Source: Telmatactis stephensoni (Eukaryota > Cnidaria > Anthozoa > Actiniaria > Isophelliidae). From it: a stretch of DNA of 64,000 nucleotides. Position numbers and translations under genes: made by a program. Under the pieces are notes generated by a model, which had not been told where the DNA came from, made no database searches, and worked only from the letters and a program-made list of their open reading frames with translations. The DNA lies in contig JALIZF010001626.1 of the NCBI GenBank assembly GCA_029948255.1, forward strand, positions 124,001 through 188,000, in the 5' to 3' direction. Below, in pieces: positions 1-12,514 of this stretch (the stretch's first letter is position 1; every line of letters starts with the position of its first letter).

Positions 1-93
1 TAGCTTAGGCAGGCAGTTGGCCCCCTCCTTCCACCCCTCTCTCCAACCTCTAAACTTATAGCTACACAGCCTGAGTTCTAATAATGCACTTAC

Positions 94-3000
94 CTGAAAT
101 GGATGCAATATCATATTCATCTTCTGAATCTACATCCTGGGTTTCTAAGTCATTACCATTATCAGATAGGTCAGCATCAAACAAGCATTTGCTTTTTGCA
201 AATGCCTTCAGTCGTTGGGCCTGGACATTCCAGTTGTCTTTTATTTGATCTACACTTACAACCTTTGATTTAGGTGACTGGCCTTGTGATTTTAAAACTC
301 TCATCATTTCATTCTGCAGCTAAAACATTATATCTGCATGTTAATAAACTAAACCTCACTGTCTTAAAGTTTGAATTTGTTATTCACACAATAGAGCATG
401 AGTCAATAACTTCAAGCATCATCACTCTATTAAAATAATATAATGGGCTTTTAGCAGGTCTTGCATGACATTTTAAATCTTAATCCAACAAAAACAAAAA
501 TATAATATTTGAAAAGAACACACCAAAATTATTAGTAAAAGTTGAGATTTTGAAGTAGTTTTGATCAATAGCGCCAAACTTATGGGCAGCCGAAGTTTGC
601 TTTATTTGACTGTATAGAAACGTTTGTTGGTGGGTGCAAGCTGTTACCGTTGCCCACCACCAAACATTTCTATAGAAAAAGAACTAACTTCGGCCACCAA
701 TAATCAACAGTCAGATGCAGCTACTTTTTGTTTTGTATCCCATTAGATGTATGTTGAATAACTTTGTACTTCCAACTTATTGCAATTCAGTTAAATGTGC
801 ATGATTACCTCCAACTGCCACTGTAGGCATGGGTAGTTTTTCAAAGTTTCACTAATGCGGCACTTTGCATCCAAGTTCTTCATGAATTTTTTCCTCTTTT
901 CAAACAACTTATCCATTAATTGGGTGACAGCCTAATATGAATGAAAATACAAATTGAATGTGTATCCTCATTTAAGCAATAAAAGTCTCCCATTCTCCTG
1001 TTGAGGATAAATGATTTAGCCTGCTACAGACATTATGCCCAAGCAGACAAATGGTATGTATAGTTATTATAAATTGGCCCTTTGCATAATGACCCTGCAT
1101 ACTGTATACACTACAATTTACCAAAAATCCTTTGCCCACTTTCTTTAGTTATCTAGGTAGTGTCAGTGAAATTATTCTACTATTCTCAAGAGGGTAAATC
1201 TTTATAAGAAAGAAATTTTGTAAATCATTTTGGTTGAAGTAAAATAAAAAATGATGTCATTATGCAAATGGCCTAATGTACTAGCACTATAAAATCAATG
1301 AAAATTACCCATTGGAAAAATGTCTGTTAGAACTTGTGATTGGTTAAACTGCTGGGGTCAACCAATCACAGAAGATCTAAATTTCAACTTCTAATCTTTT
1401 TGGAAGCAAAAATAATTTCCAGAATCCTATTATAAAAACAGTGAATGAAGAGGCCTGGGAAACAGAAAAATATTTGCCTAACTAAAAATGTCAGAGTATT
1501 ATATTGTCAAATTATTATTTACCTCACTATTCGGCTTGCTTTTTTTCATTTCTTTTTGGAGGATGGCCTCATGCTTTTTAAGTTCTTCATCTGATTCACA
1601 ACGACCAGAGGAGTCTAAAATTAGTAAAATTCCAATATATCATGAAATGAATTGCATGCATTTATATAGTACAAATATCCATATCCATGTTCAAATTGGC
1701 TGAGTGTCTGTAGACAATTACAGGACAATTACAGCTGTTACACCAGGAGACAATTCCCTACTCTTTAGGAACAGTAAAACAGGATCTTTTATGTCCACCT
1801 TGAAGTATATGACAGCAGATGAGGCTTAATGGTTCAAAATCTGAGATGTAGAAACGTCTCCTCAAAAGACCCCCAGTGTGTCCAGCCAGGGTCTCAAACC
1901 CCTAACCTTCCTCACGAGACCGGTGCTCAACCAAGCCAACTGGGTGGCATCATGACACTTTGTCTACATTTACTATCACAATCTGTGATCAGGGCCAAAA
2001 ACAGTATACAAGTCATGTACAATACAATTACAACAAATTTATAGTTGCCTATTACAATAGCTAAGATGTCTCAAAACATGAAAATTTGGTTATGACTAAA
2101 AAATTAGTTCCTTATAGTATAGCCCTTCTTGCAGTTCCCAAAGTAAGTCTGGAAGTTACCTTCCTTGTGCGATAATTTTAACTTCTTGCTAACTCCAGGC
2201 CCTTCATCACTACTCTCCATTTTTAACTCGTGGATTGCAAATCCACGAGTTATAGTGAGGGGTCGAATATGCAAATGTGTCACTCACTCGAACATTGTTA
2301 AACTATGCTACTGCGCATGCTCGGCGTGATTGACCGCAGGCCGAAAGTATTGTGGGCTCTGGTTTATTCCGGGACTCCCGAAGGACTCCCGACCTATTCA
2401 CAGATCAACGATATTTGCTTTTCACTATTTAAGCTTATGTTGAAATCAGACTAGACAAAATTTATATTTAGCTAAGAACAGAAAGACTATACAGAACATA
2501 TGCTTCAAAATAGCTAGCTAGGAAAATTTGTGATAGCCGAGTCAAATAGTGCTGGAGAACACATCAGCTCAAGAAACACAAACTGAACATTATAGTTTGA
2601 AAAAAAGCATTGACTAGATGCACTCCCAGACATGTCCAATGGCACACGAAAAATTAAATACAGACGTTGTTTGAAGAAGAAGACTTTTAGATCATTAAAT
2701 TCCTAGTATTACTGAGAGCAAGCTATTTCAGGAGTAAAACCACGGCGAAGTACCGAAGCAATATTAGCCATGACTTACGCAATAGAATATCTCTTTGCAG
2801 TCGATACTGACGAGTAAGCTTATTAAAAAACTTTGGCTGAATGCCGGACTTTGAACATCGCTGTCAAGCGACAAAAATTTCTTCAAGTGCAACATCAAAG
2901 TCATCCAAGCTTTTAGTGTCCGTACTCTATCATCACAAGGGTCAAAGTAGACTAAGCAAACGAAAACATCAGCCTTGAAAGCGAGCGCCGTGAAGGCCTC

Positions 3001-6000
3001 GAGTCCGCTAGCTGAAAATAGCAACAAAAAGGCGTATTGAGTTTATTGGCTTAGTGTTTTGTGAAGCAATTTCTTTTATATTTATAGCGACATTTTGCTA
3101 CAGAGCACAGAGAGGAGCATTTTAATTTTGCATATGTTTTGTAACCACACATTGACAATAAATACACAAAATTCCACAATAAATGTTGTCCGTTTTATGG
3201 ATGGTCCAGTGGATAGAGCCATGGCTTTTGGTGCGAGAGGTTCGGGTTCAATTCCCGGCCCGACGGTGAGGAAATTTTTTTTCACTTTTTTTTTCCTTTT
3301 TCGCACATTTTTTTTCTTTTATAGCTAATGACTCTTTCTTCGCTAAAGAAATTATTGATTTAGATTTTTGCCTTCAAATGAAAACTCGTTATTTTACTAA
3401 AATGTACTGTTTGGGCTTCCTGTGGTCATTTCGGTAAATCCACGAGTTACTTCGCCATTGGCGGTTTGATTTTACTTGCCGATCGACTGTTCTCAAATCT
3501 TTTCTGTAGCTGCTTTTTGAGTAGCATCTATGGAAACGAAAACATTTACAATTTGATTAATTATTGTTGAAATTAATACACGCATTAAATATCAGTAATA
3601 AATTACCCAGTTCTTAAAATCAATACCATCATCCATCCTCTGATTCTCTGAAAATCCAGATCTTGGATCAATTTGTTGGAGGGCTGGATATTTTTCGCAA
3701 AGGCATTTTGCTAACCATTCCACTGTTTCTGGAGAAGGTTTGCTATTGTATGCACTTACAGTAGTCTCTACTTGGCGAATGACGCGGTTCCTCATATCTT
3801 TAGGAAGACTTCCTGGGGTTTTGTCATCCAACTTTTTATCGATGGCCCTCCCAAACTGATTGGGTAAGTGAAAGTCTGTTGGCAGGTCTTTTGGAACATT
3901 GCAGTTGAATGATCTTGCAATAGGTGGTGGCTGGCGTCTTGGATTGTTCAATACCCTACCAGCAGTAGTGTCAGTTTGTGGCTCAGTCTCTGGAGAGTAC
4001 CTTTTCATCATTTTAGATATTTGATGTGCAGTTGGAGCTGAAAATGGCTGGGAATTCAGAGTTGAATCTGCATCAGAATCATCACTGAAAAGAGACATTG
4101 ATTGTTCTGTCCCTGATTCGGAGGGGGAAACAGCAGAAACTGTCTTCCTCGACCCTTGCATGTTGCTGGGTGACTGACTGGGAGACTCACTTGAGTTAGT
4201 GTCATAACTATTGTTGAGCAATAATGCTTTTTCTGCATTATCCTATAAAAAAAATGTTGATGAACCTTTTAGTGCCCAAACACCCAAATCCAATTGAAGA
4301 TCATTTAATCTTATTTTTCTTCATTCCATATTTGCCGAGATATTTGAAACTTGAAACTCAGAAAAATGGGATATAAAGACCTCTTTACAAACTAAACTGA
4401 AATAAAGTCAGATGGCCTTTAAAAATGATCACTAAAAAGAAAACAATGAACTTACAAGTTTGCGAAGTAGACCAAGAATGTGAACTTTAACTGAAATGCT
4501 CGCTGTCGTGAAAAAAGTTTCCACATCCTCTTTTTCCAATATTGCTAACGTGTCTCCATCAATATTTTTATCTGTAATCATGCAAGTCATTTCATTACTT
4601 AAAAAGATGCAAGGCAAGGAGGGGATAAAGGCTGCAGTTTAAAACTTTCCATCTAGAACTGGTGGTGGAGGCAGAATTGGAATTTCAAGTAGAAAAATTG
4701 TTCAACACAATTTTGTTTACATCACATAAAAATCTCTGCATTTTGACTGGCTAATAGCAAATCAATAGCGTTGCGCAGCGATACTAAAAATAGCCCGCTT
4801 AATAGATGCATGACTCAGACAAACATTATGAATCTGAAATCGTACTGAATAGAACATGGAGAAACTTACATTTTATTATGAAAGCGTTGCTTATGTTTTA
4901 AAAAATGAGCATTAAAATCCAAAGTACCGAAATCGGGCTCAAGGAGATGAAAAATTTGGTTTGTTTGTCTGAGTTGTGACGTCACGGTTGCGCTTCGCTA
5001 TTTAATTTTCATTGGTTAAAAGTGTGTGTATTTTGACATTTTGAGTGCATATTCCCAAATTTTGAGTGTATACAGTTTGAACTAACTGTGTATGCCTTGG
5101 ATAGTGCACATTTTGTAAACACTAATATTAAAATATTTAAAATATTTATTCAAAATTGCACTCAAAATCGTATGTTTACCTTAACAAATGAACAGGTTAA
5201 GCTGGGAGGGGAGTCAGGATTGTCCACACATCCCCTCTGGATTCAAGTCTTCAGGATGAGGGGCAGAGCCCGGGGGGGAGGGGACACCTATATACAAGAG
5301 GATGGGGATGTTCGTCAGAAATTTTGGAAATGACCCCTAAAAGGTACCTGAGTGGGAGTGGCAACAATTGATTTATACCCCCCCCCGGGGGACAAAGATA
5401 ACATTGGTTTGACTGTGTGAAGCGCGCCCTACCAGAGTGACTTACATGAAAAATCTACTATTTTTCCATTTTAAGAGAGGAAAAGGAAGAAAATAGGGGT
5501 TGGAAAATAGACATTAAAACTTGAAAATGTCATTTGAAGTGTCGTACGCGTACGTTAAATATTCTCTCAAAAATTATCAAAACATTTTTCAATAAATATA
5601 ATTTCTAATTTAAGGAAGGAAATAATTTAGCATTTATACTCGGAAACTATAATACAATGTACCGTGAAGTACAAATGCTACAGCAAAAATCGATGACGTT
5701 AAATTTTGGCGGGAAAACTGCAAAATTGATATCTGGAGTTTTTAGAGCAACGACAACACAAAAAATGTCCAATTACTTTAGAATTTGTGCAAACGGGTAA
5801 CTGGATGCTGCCAGCTTGTAGAATGACTACAGAAATACGTAGTTTTGTATGTAACAAAACAATGCATGGCGGTTAGCCCTCCTCTCTTTGAACTCACCTT
5901 TCAAGAATTCCAATGCCTCTTTTGGCAAACAATCTTCCAGTAAACTTGACAGTGCGGAGCAGTCTAGGTTAAAAAGCTCAGTTCTTCGTAAGCCAGACAT
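94..6000 (-). CDS. SAM-domain protein (SAMD3-like), 3' part outside window
   Basis: Seven exons can be joined in phase: 5898-6000, 4456-4571, 3607-4242, 2160-2214, 1523-1614, 809-931 and 94-319, about 450 codons, continuing past the left edge. The start is the ATG at 6000 (MSGLRRTELF). The end of exon 1 and exon 2 resemble part of a sterile alpha motif domain (KNIDGDTLAILEKEDVETFF, then LGLLRKL). Exon 3 is Ser/Pro-rich and ends with a conserved-looking block (TVEWLAKCLCEKYPALQQI). Exon 6 carries the block LFEKRKKFMKN...ISETLKNYPCL. This order is what I recall of the multicopy SAMD3-like proteins of fish and cnidarians; their function is not known to me. Donors are good GTAAGT or GTGAGT types. 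The exon 4 acceptor (AG at 2215-2216) is weak and lies beside an insertion. No internal stop is seen. It is divergent from the transposase gene at 6.3 kb and may belong to the same mobile element. Confidence 0.72.
587..703. repeat. foldback MITE-like hairpin in intron
   Basis: Long imperfect inverted repeat. The left arm (GCCGAAGTTTGC, then TATAGAAACGTTTGTTGG) pairs with the right arm (CCACCAAACATTTCTATA, then AACTTCGGC) around a short loop near 648. It lies in the intron between the 809-931 and 94-319 exons. The family is not assigned. Confidence 0.65.
1072..1276. repeat. short MITE with ~20-bp inverted ends
   Basis: The left end reads TTGGCCCTTTGCATAATGAC and the right end, on the other strand, TTAGGCCATTTGCATAATGA, so about 205 bp is bounded by near-perfect inverted ends. 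It sits in an intron of the SAM-domain gene. No coding capacity. Confidence 0.55.
1840..1955 (-). repeat. tRNA-derived SINE-like sequence
   Basis: On the minus strand a pol III A-box-like stretch (TTGGCTTGGTTGAGCAC) is followed about 30 bases later by a B-box-like stretch (GGGTTTGAGACCC), the spacing of a tRNA promoter. The acceptor arms do not pair well, so this is a tRNA-derived head of a SINE, not a working tRNA gene. It lies in an intron. Confidence 0.55.
2226..3450. mobile_element. intronic insertion with 'ATCCACGAGTTA' ends
   Basis: The motif AAATCCACGAGTTA occurs at about 2249 and again at about 3434, and the left copy forms a palindrome with ACTCGTGGATT at 2227. The roughly 1.2 kb between is intronic, has no convincing ORF, and holds a tRNA-like segment at 3190-3272. 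It separates exons 3 and 4 of the SAM-domain gene and may have eroded the exon 4 acceptor. Ends and family are uncertain. Confidence 0.35.
3190..3272 (+). repeat. tRNA-like pol III promoter segment
   Basis: A-box-like TGGTCCAGTGGATAGAGCC is followed by B-box GGTTCAATTCCC with a 7-base T-loop and a 5-bp T-stem. The 5' acceptor strand does not complement the 3' side, so a functional tRNA is unlikely; a SINE head or tRNA pseudogene fits better. T-rich tracts follow at 3276-3320. Confidence 0.5.
5200..5897. other. intron 1 of SAM gene, includes G-rich repeat-like stretch
   Basis: No gene seen. Positions 5200-5400 are unusually G-rich (runs of 7-9 G or C) and look like part of a dispersed repeat; the rest is AT-rich. 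Short ORFs here have no recognisable content. Confidence 0.4.
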
Positions 6001-6276
6001 CGGAGTAAGGATAAAAGGACATAAAAGACTGAGAAAAATTGTGTACAACACTCCCACATCCACTGAAATTTGGGCAGTTTGGGGCGGTTTGGAGCGGTTC
6101 GTAGACACGCCTAGTATCACGTGATTAATGTACTACACATGATTGGCTATCATCTATCACGTGGGTTGTAAGTATCTGAAAATAGCGCCAAATTTGATAA
6201 TGTTTTTTCAATAAGGCGCCGAATTTGATAATTTTACTCGGGAAATTTTATTTCCAGATCTCGTTAAAAATCTATA
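6001..6276. promoter_or_regulatory. divergent intergenic region, presumed bidirectional promoter
   Basis: About 276 bp separates the ATG of the SAM-domain gene (minus, 6000) from the first ATG of the zinc-finger/transposase gene (plus, 6277). No clear TATA box is picked out. The head-to-head layout suggests shared control; this is inference from layout only. Confidence 0.4.
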
Positions 6277-9200
6277 ATGTTTCGGTGTTTTTGGCCGTTT
6301 TGTTTCTTTATTGCTTTAAAATTCTGTGATTTACTGAGCCACCTCCACAGTTGTACACAGTGACGATCCGAATTTCTCCGTAATTTGTGCGATCGATGGG
6401 TGTAAGACACAATACAACAAGTACAACAGTTTGTATCGACATATTTCTCGTCGCCATCTTTCGTGGCTACAAAAAACTCAAACAACGGCTGAAAACCCCC
6501 TTCAAGACAGTCAGGGAAGTGAAATTAACAGTGAACAGCTGCTGTTACCAGGAAATCTAATCCATGAACCTGAACCTGTAGATTGTGGAGATAGCTGCAC
6601 TGACGGTCATGAGGTTGATGACGATGGAAGTAGTATTTTGTCTACGTCTGAAGACGACCGACCGATTTACGATTTGGCTTCAACTCAAGAGAAGTCAGAT
6701 GATTCCTTGAAGCGCCATGCAGCACTCTATTGTCTCAGGTATTTTTTTAGTTATAATATAATAATCACGCACCACCCCTACCCCTAACAAACCCCACCCC
6801 TCCACTCATAGTTGATGTCATCATTTTTTATTCTTACCAGGAAATATATTTATCCATATTTACTTATAATTATTAGGTGTGTTCACACTTGAACCCAAGT
6901 AGGTCTAAAAATATACTTCTCAAAGTGTATACTTCAAATACCTTTTTACTTCAGTTGTGTTGAATTAGTAATAATAAATTAATCTAATAAATTAATATTA
7001 ATAACATTAATGAAATATTAATTAATTAATATTACTTAGCTATTAAATTGCCAACCACAAACCCACTAGACAGCTTGATTTTTTTATGAGATATCAAGTA
7101 GGCCAGTATGGATATAGCATTTCAAATCATACTTCGGCACCTTTGAGTACTCTAAATCACAATAGCAAACTATATCACCTGAGCTGGAAGACAAGTGTTC
7201 ACACTGAAAGTGTAACCTAAGTAAGATTCAAAACTACTTACAAGCACTAGTGTGCGCCCACCCTATTGTTGTCTGAGCATTTCTGAAAAAAACCTTTCTC
7301 TCCTGTCTTTTACACAGGCTCAAAGAAAAAAACCGGTTATCACAAAAAGCCATTGACAGTGTAGTAGCTGGAACAGCATGCCTATTTGATGAAACCATAA
7401 ATGAACTTAAAGATAGGATCTCAAAAAGGTTGCACGAAGCAGAAATCTCAAGTAGTATAAGTGATGAGATTGAGGACATCTGTGATGAAGCATCCAGCCC
7501 TTTCAATGGACTTGAAACAGAATGGCTTCAACATTCTTACTGCAAAGAGAATTTTGGATTTCAGGTAAAATGACTTCATGCAAAAATTAGAACAAAATTA
7601 TGGGAGTACTCTTTCAATTCAATTCAATTTTAAATTATTCATTCATGAATTGCTTATATGTTTTGAATTTAGGATAGATGTAAGGGCAAAGCCAGTGGCC
7701 TGTTTGGCAATTACAATAGTCAGTGGCTTTGTTGTTAATTCATTGTTATACTAAATACAAATAAAAATATTATACAAATGGCAATAAATATATATAAATT
7801 ATTTTCAATGTTATGTCAACTGACAGCTGAATGACTATGATTTCTTTAGGAACCAGTTGCAAAGGAGCTGGGGAAAAAAATGGTTTATAGAGGAACTGGT
7901 AACAAACGGAAAATTGTGGAGGTTAAAAGAACATTTTATTATGTACCACTTTTGAAGACCTTACAAAAACTGTTGTCCAAAAGCAATGCATTGGAAATAA
8001 TGCTTAACAATAGTGGTTACAGTGAAGATAACAAGCTGAGAAGATTTAGTGATGGATTACTTTGTAAAAGCCACCCCATATTCTCTACAAACATACAGGC
8101 TTTGCAGATTGTATTATATCATGATGAGATGCAACTCTGCAATGCTGTTGGCAACCGAGTGAAAACACACAAGCTTTATATGTTCTATTTCATTATTCTT
8201 AACCTTCCACTGAAATACAGAACAAAACTGGAGGATGTTAACTTGGTTGCTATTGCAAGAACTGTCGATGTTAAAGAATATGGATTTGATGCTATCCTTC
8301 AACCTTTTTTGTCAGACATCCAGCAATTGTCTACCCAAGATGGCTACCAGTTCTTATTAGATGATGGAAGGAAGGTTACATTGCAAGGGGCTCTTGCTGC
8401 ATACATTGCTGATACTCCTGCAAGCCACGAAGCAGCAGGTTTCAAGGAAGGTGTTGGGTTGGCTTTTAAAAAATGCCGACATTGCCATGCAACTTTTGAA
8501 AGTATGCAAGCGAATTTTCTTGAAGAAAATTTTGACCTTCGATATCTACAAGAGCATTTACATTATCTCCACACGATGTCAGAAAATGATGATTTAACCC
8601 AACATCTCAGCATGACTTATGGTATCAATAGACCCAGCATACTTTTAGAATTTCCTCATTTTGACCTTTGTCAACAGATGCCTCAGGACTTAATGCATGT
8701 TCTCTTGGAAGGTGTTATTCCTTACACAGTTAAATTACTTTTGCATCACTTTATAACAGTTGAAAAGTACTTTTCTGTTGAGGAACTGAATGGAAAACTG
8801 TGTGGGTTTCAATATGCATATTTCAATAAAAAATATCAGCCAAATCCTTTACGCCAGGAAGATGTAAGCATCAATAGTGAATGTCATTTCAAACAGGATG
8901 CAGATCAAATGTGGATGTTATCTTCCATTTTGCCTTTTCTTTTAGACGATTTTATAGATCTAGGGGATGAATATTGGCTGTTATTTTTAATGCTGATGGA
9001 AATAACAAGAATATCACTTGCCCCAGTATTGACCCTAGAGACCATCTCATGGTTAAAAGAACTGATAAAGGATTTCCTTACTTCTTTTACAACCTTATTT
9101 GTTAACCAAAACGTAATTCCTAAAATGCACTATTTAGTTCATTTTCCAAAAATGTTAGTTTCTCTTGGGCCACTAGCAAACTTCTGGTGTATGAGGATGG

Positions 9201-9784
9201 AATCGAAGCACAGTTATTTTAAGTCATTAAGTGGGATTGCTGGTTACAAAAATGTGCCATTTTCTTTGGCCAAGAGACACCAAAAATTAGCGTGCTGTCA
9301 TGGGCTGAACTTTGAACAATCATCAAATCATGTTGGTCAGTCTAAAAGACTCACCCAGGAGGAGCAAAACAGAGCAACAGATCGATTACAAAGGTATTTC
9401 AACATTGATGCACAGGATATCACATCTATCCACATTTGTTCTTGGGCTGAAATTGATAACATTAAGTATGTTCCAAAAGAATGTGCACTCTTTGTTGGAT
9501 CTGATGATAATGAAAAACCTTGTTTCTGTAAACTGGAAAGTATTATATACATCAATGTTCCTGATCATGTATTTTTTCAATGTCAAACTTTGGAAACAGT
9601 ATGCTTTAACGATAAATTATGTGCATATCAGGTGGAAGAACCAAACATGGCGTCAGGACTAATATTGTATACCAAAGATCAGTTGAAAATTCACCAACCT
9701 CTTCATCTCATATACCACAAGGGAAACACTTATATACATTGCAGGTTTAATTTAGAAGACATCATTGATAACAATGGTCAGTGA
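6277..9784 (+). CDS. C2H2 zinc-finger CACTA/TNP2-like transposase, frameshift in exon 1
   Basis: Three exons: about 6277-6738, 7318-7564 and 7850-9784, with phase-consistent GT-AG joins. Exon 1 encodes a C2H2 finger (DGC then SLYRHISRRH) and an acidic linker. Exon 2 begins LKEKNRLSQKAIDS. Exon 3 gives about 645 codons of an RNase H-like transposase-type protein, with a Cys/His cluster (KKCRHCHATF), DLMHVLLEGVIP near residue 270, and the late block NFWCMRMESKHSYFK. This combination recalls animal CACTA (CMC) TNP2-type proteins; a KDZ-type relative is the alternative. The N-terminal part (CDLLSHLHS, ATG 6277) and the finger (VHSDDPNFSVIC) lie in different frames, so one indel near 6350 breaks the start. 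The remainder is open and well preserved. Role: presumed cut-and-paste transposition. Confidence 0.65.
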
Positions 9785-10269
9785 TTGAATATTTAATCAA
9801 CAAGATACAGTGTGTTTAGTTACTATATTATGTTGTATTTCAACTTTCTCTTTTAATGTTGTGAAGGCAAAATAATCTTGCAAGTGATTTAAGTTTTGAA
9901 CAGAGCACACTTACCTTTATTATATGCTTCATAAACCTGTACTACCAGGATCCCTACACTTTCTTATGCTTTAGTATAATAGTAGCAATTGTCTTATGAA
10001 TAAGGGATTATGAATGAAATATGAAAGAAATTTTTAAATCATTCAGGAAGCAATATGGTGAAGTGATGCCTTTGTTGCATGAACTAATAGATTAATATTG
10101 TTAATTAAAAATAGTTCACATTCATTTAAGTCTGACATATTTGTCATGGGAATTACAGTGATATTATGTATTTACAGTTGTATTATGCCACAGCTTAATA
10201 AAGGGTACCTATCACAACTGTTATACTTTTAATGAGTGAGATGGATCTTAATTATAGGGGTATCTGCTT
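9785..10269. other. 3' flank of transposase gene, AT-rich, no gene
   Basis: AT-rich, with AATAAA-like signals near 10198 (TTAATAAAGG), consistent with a 3' UTR. No ORF or structured repeat seen before the tandem block that starts near 10270. Confidence 0.4.
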
Positions 10270-12450
10270 GTAATATTAGTTCCAGTTATTGTATTTTAGG
10301 GCATGTGCCCAAGAAAAAAGGATGTCACAAGATGTTTGCTGCATGTAAATTCAAGTAGAATGAAATAACTTTAATAAAGAGAAGCCTTTCAACTGTTTAC
10401 TAATAATCCATAGAACTCCTATTAATTTTAAGGGCATGTACTTGCAACAAGTTCTAGTTGCTGTGTTTTAGGGCATGTGCCCTAGAAAAAAGACTGCCAC
10501 AAAGTAGTTGCTAATTATAAATTCAAGTGGAAGGAATACTAAAATAGAGGAGAGCCTTTCAACTGTTTGCTAATAATCAGTAGACATCCTATTAATTTTA
10601 AGGGCATGTACTTGCAACAAGTTCTAGTTGCTGTATTTTAGGGCATGTACCCTAGGAAAAAGAATGCTACAAAGTGGTTGCTAAAATCAAGTGAAAGCAC
10701 CACTTTAATAAAGGAGGCCCTTACAGCTGTTTGCTAATAATGAATGGAGATCCTATTAATTTTGAAATAAATGAAAAATCGCTGCAATTTAGCATGTTGA
10801 TAAATCATCATGAAACATCAAATAAGGCCAAAAAAAGTTGGGGTCACCGTTAAATTTTGAGAGCTACATCGCTGAGAAGTTGGCCAATTTTTTCACTTTG
10901 CAGAGCTAGCCTTCTTCACGAAGCATAAAGTAAATAAAGAGAACGAAAAATTGTTTTCTGTGAAAAAATCACCGAACATAGTAAAAAAGGTACAAGAATG
11001 CTTCTCCAACTATCCATCTGTTTTAAAAACGTTATTTAGATGCCGTGTCAAAAAAGCAAGTTATTTTTTTAACAAGTAACTTAAGTTAATGGTCTCCAAC
11101 AAAATTGTCGCATTCTTTCGAATTCGTGGATCAAAATTAGGAAGAAAATGTCGTTTTTCGGTACGAAAAATAAATGTCGATTCTCTGAAAAACTAACAGA
11201 ATGTTGATATTTAGTAGCTCTTCAAAATGAGAAAATTAAAAATGGGGATCACCGTTAATTTTGAAGAGATATTCACCATCTAAAACTGGATCCGTGATGA
11301 CTGTGACAAGCCAAGTCCATCGCCATGTTGAAAACCGAGTGGAGACTGGGCGTGGGTTCCTTTTTTGTCTTTTTCTTTCTTTTTTCTGTGCTTTTTCAAG
11401 CCAAATAATTTTTTTCAACCTTGAATTTCCATTATTTTAATTTTTCCTACAAACTTGAACAATTTTTTCTTCAAAAAAAGAAAAAAAGAAATTATCGAAA
11501 AAAATACAGCCGCCATCTTGGATTTAGTCGCAGTAAATTAAGTGCGCGTGCGTCCTTAAAAGCAGGTACTAAAATCAAGTGTAAGTATTTTACCGAAATA
11601 AGGGGGTCTTTTACAGCTGATTTCTAATATTGAGTGGAAACCCTATTAAATCTAGGGGTATCTATTTGCAGTAAGCTCCAGTTTCTGTATTTCAGTGCAA
11701 TTTACCCTAGAAAAAAGGACCCCTTAAAGTGGTTGCTAAAATCAAGTGAAAGCACCACTTTAATAAAGGAGGCCCTTACAGCTGTTTGCTAATAATGAAT
11801 GAAGATCCTATTAATTTTAGGGTGTCTGCTTGTAATAAGTTCTCATTAAAAGCAGGTACTAAATTCAAGTGGAAGGAATACTTAAATTAAGAGGAGAGCC
11901 TTTCAACTGTTTGCTAATAATCAGTAGACATCCTATTAATTTTAAGGGCATGTACTTGCAACAAGTTCTAGTTGCTGTATTTTAGGGCATATACCCTAGG
12001 AAAAAGAATCCTACAAAGTGGTTGCTAAAATCAAGTGAAAGCACCACTTTAATAAAGGAGGCCCTTACAGCTGTTTGCTAATAATGAATGAAGATCCTAT
12101 TAATTTTAGGGTGTCTGCTTGTAATAAGTTCTCATTAAAAGCAGGTACTAAAAGCAAGTGGAAGTATTTTACTGAAATAAGGGGGTCTTTTACAGCTGAT
12201 TTCTAATATTGAGTGGAAACCCTATTAATTCTAGGGGTATCTATTTGCAGTAAGCTCCAGTTTCTGTATTTTAGTGCAATTTACCCTAGAAAAAAGGGCC
12301 CCTTAAAGTGGTTACTAAAATCAAGTGGAGGTACTACTTCCATAAAGGGGGAGCCCACAATCGTATTCTAATATTGAGTGGAAATACTATTAATTTTAGG
12401 GGTATGAATTTACAATAAGTTCCAGTTAACTGTATTTTAGTGTATTTTCC
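10270..12450 (+). repeat. subterminal tandem repeats (~125-170 bp units)
   Basis: About ten diverged units share the phrases CTATTAATTTTA, GTTGCTGTATTTTAGGGCA, CCCTAGAAAAAAG, CAAGTGGAA and TGTTTGCTAATAAT. CTATTAA recurs at about 10418, 10587, 10753, 11643, 11807, 11935, 12097, 12220 and 12387. The block lies directly downstream of the CACTA-like transposase. Such elements carry transposase-binding subterminal repeats, so this is read as the right subterminal region of that element. An unrelated insertion at 10766-11548 interrupts it. Confidence 0.65.
10766..11548. mobile_element. insertion inside the subterminal repeat block
   Basis: About 780 bp interrupts one repeat unit: CTATTAATTTT breaks off at 10765 and the unit resumes as TTAAAAGCAGG near 11556, where intact units have about 26 other bases between. 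It contains two direct copies of GGGGTCACCGTTAA or near variants (10841, 11242). No ORF of note; family unknown. Confidence 0.45.
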
Positions 12451-12467
12451 TTATATCTAGGGATCTC

Positions 12468-12514
12468 CCACACCGTATACACTTACTTTGAGTGATCCCT
12501 TTTTACAGTGAGTG
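12468..12514. other. putative CACTA right terminus (CAGTG end)
   Basis: The repeat block is followed by a non-repeated stretch ending TTTTTACAGTG at about 12512; read inward it starts CACTGTAAAAAGGGATCA. CACTG is a usual terminus of animal CACTA/EnSpm elements. The left end is not in the window, so this cannot be confirmed as an inverted pair. Confidence 0.35.

Noticed and set aside
3190..3272. Functional tRNA gene
   Set aside because: B box and T-arm are good but the acceptor stem does not pair and the anticodon arm is poor.
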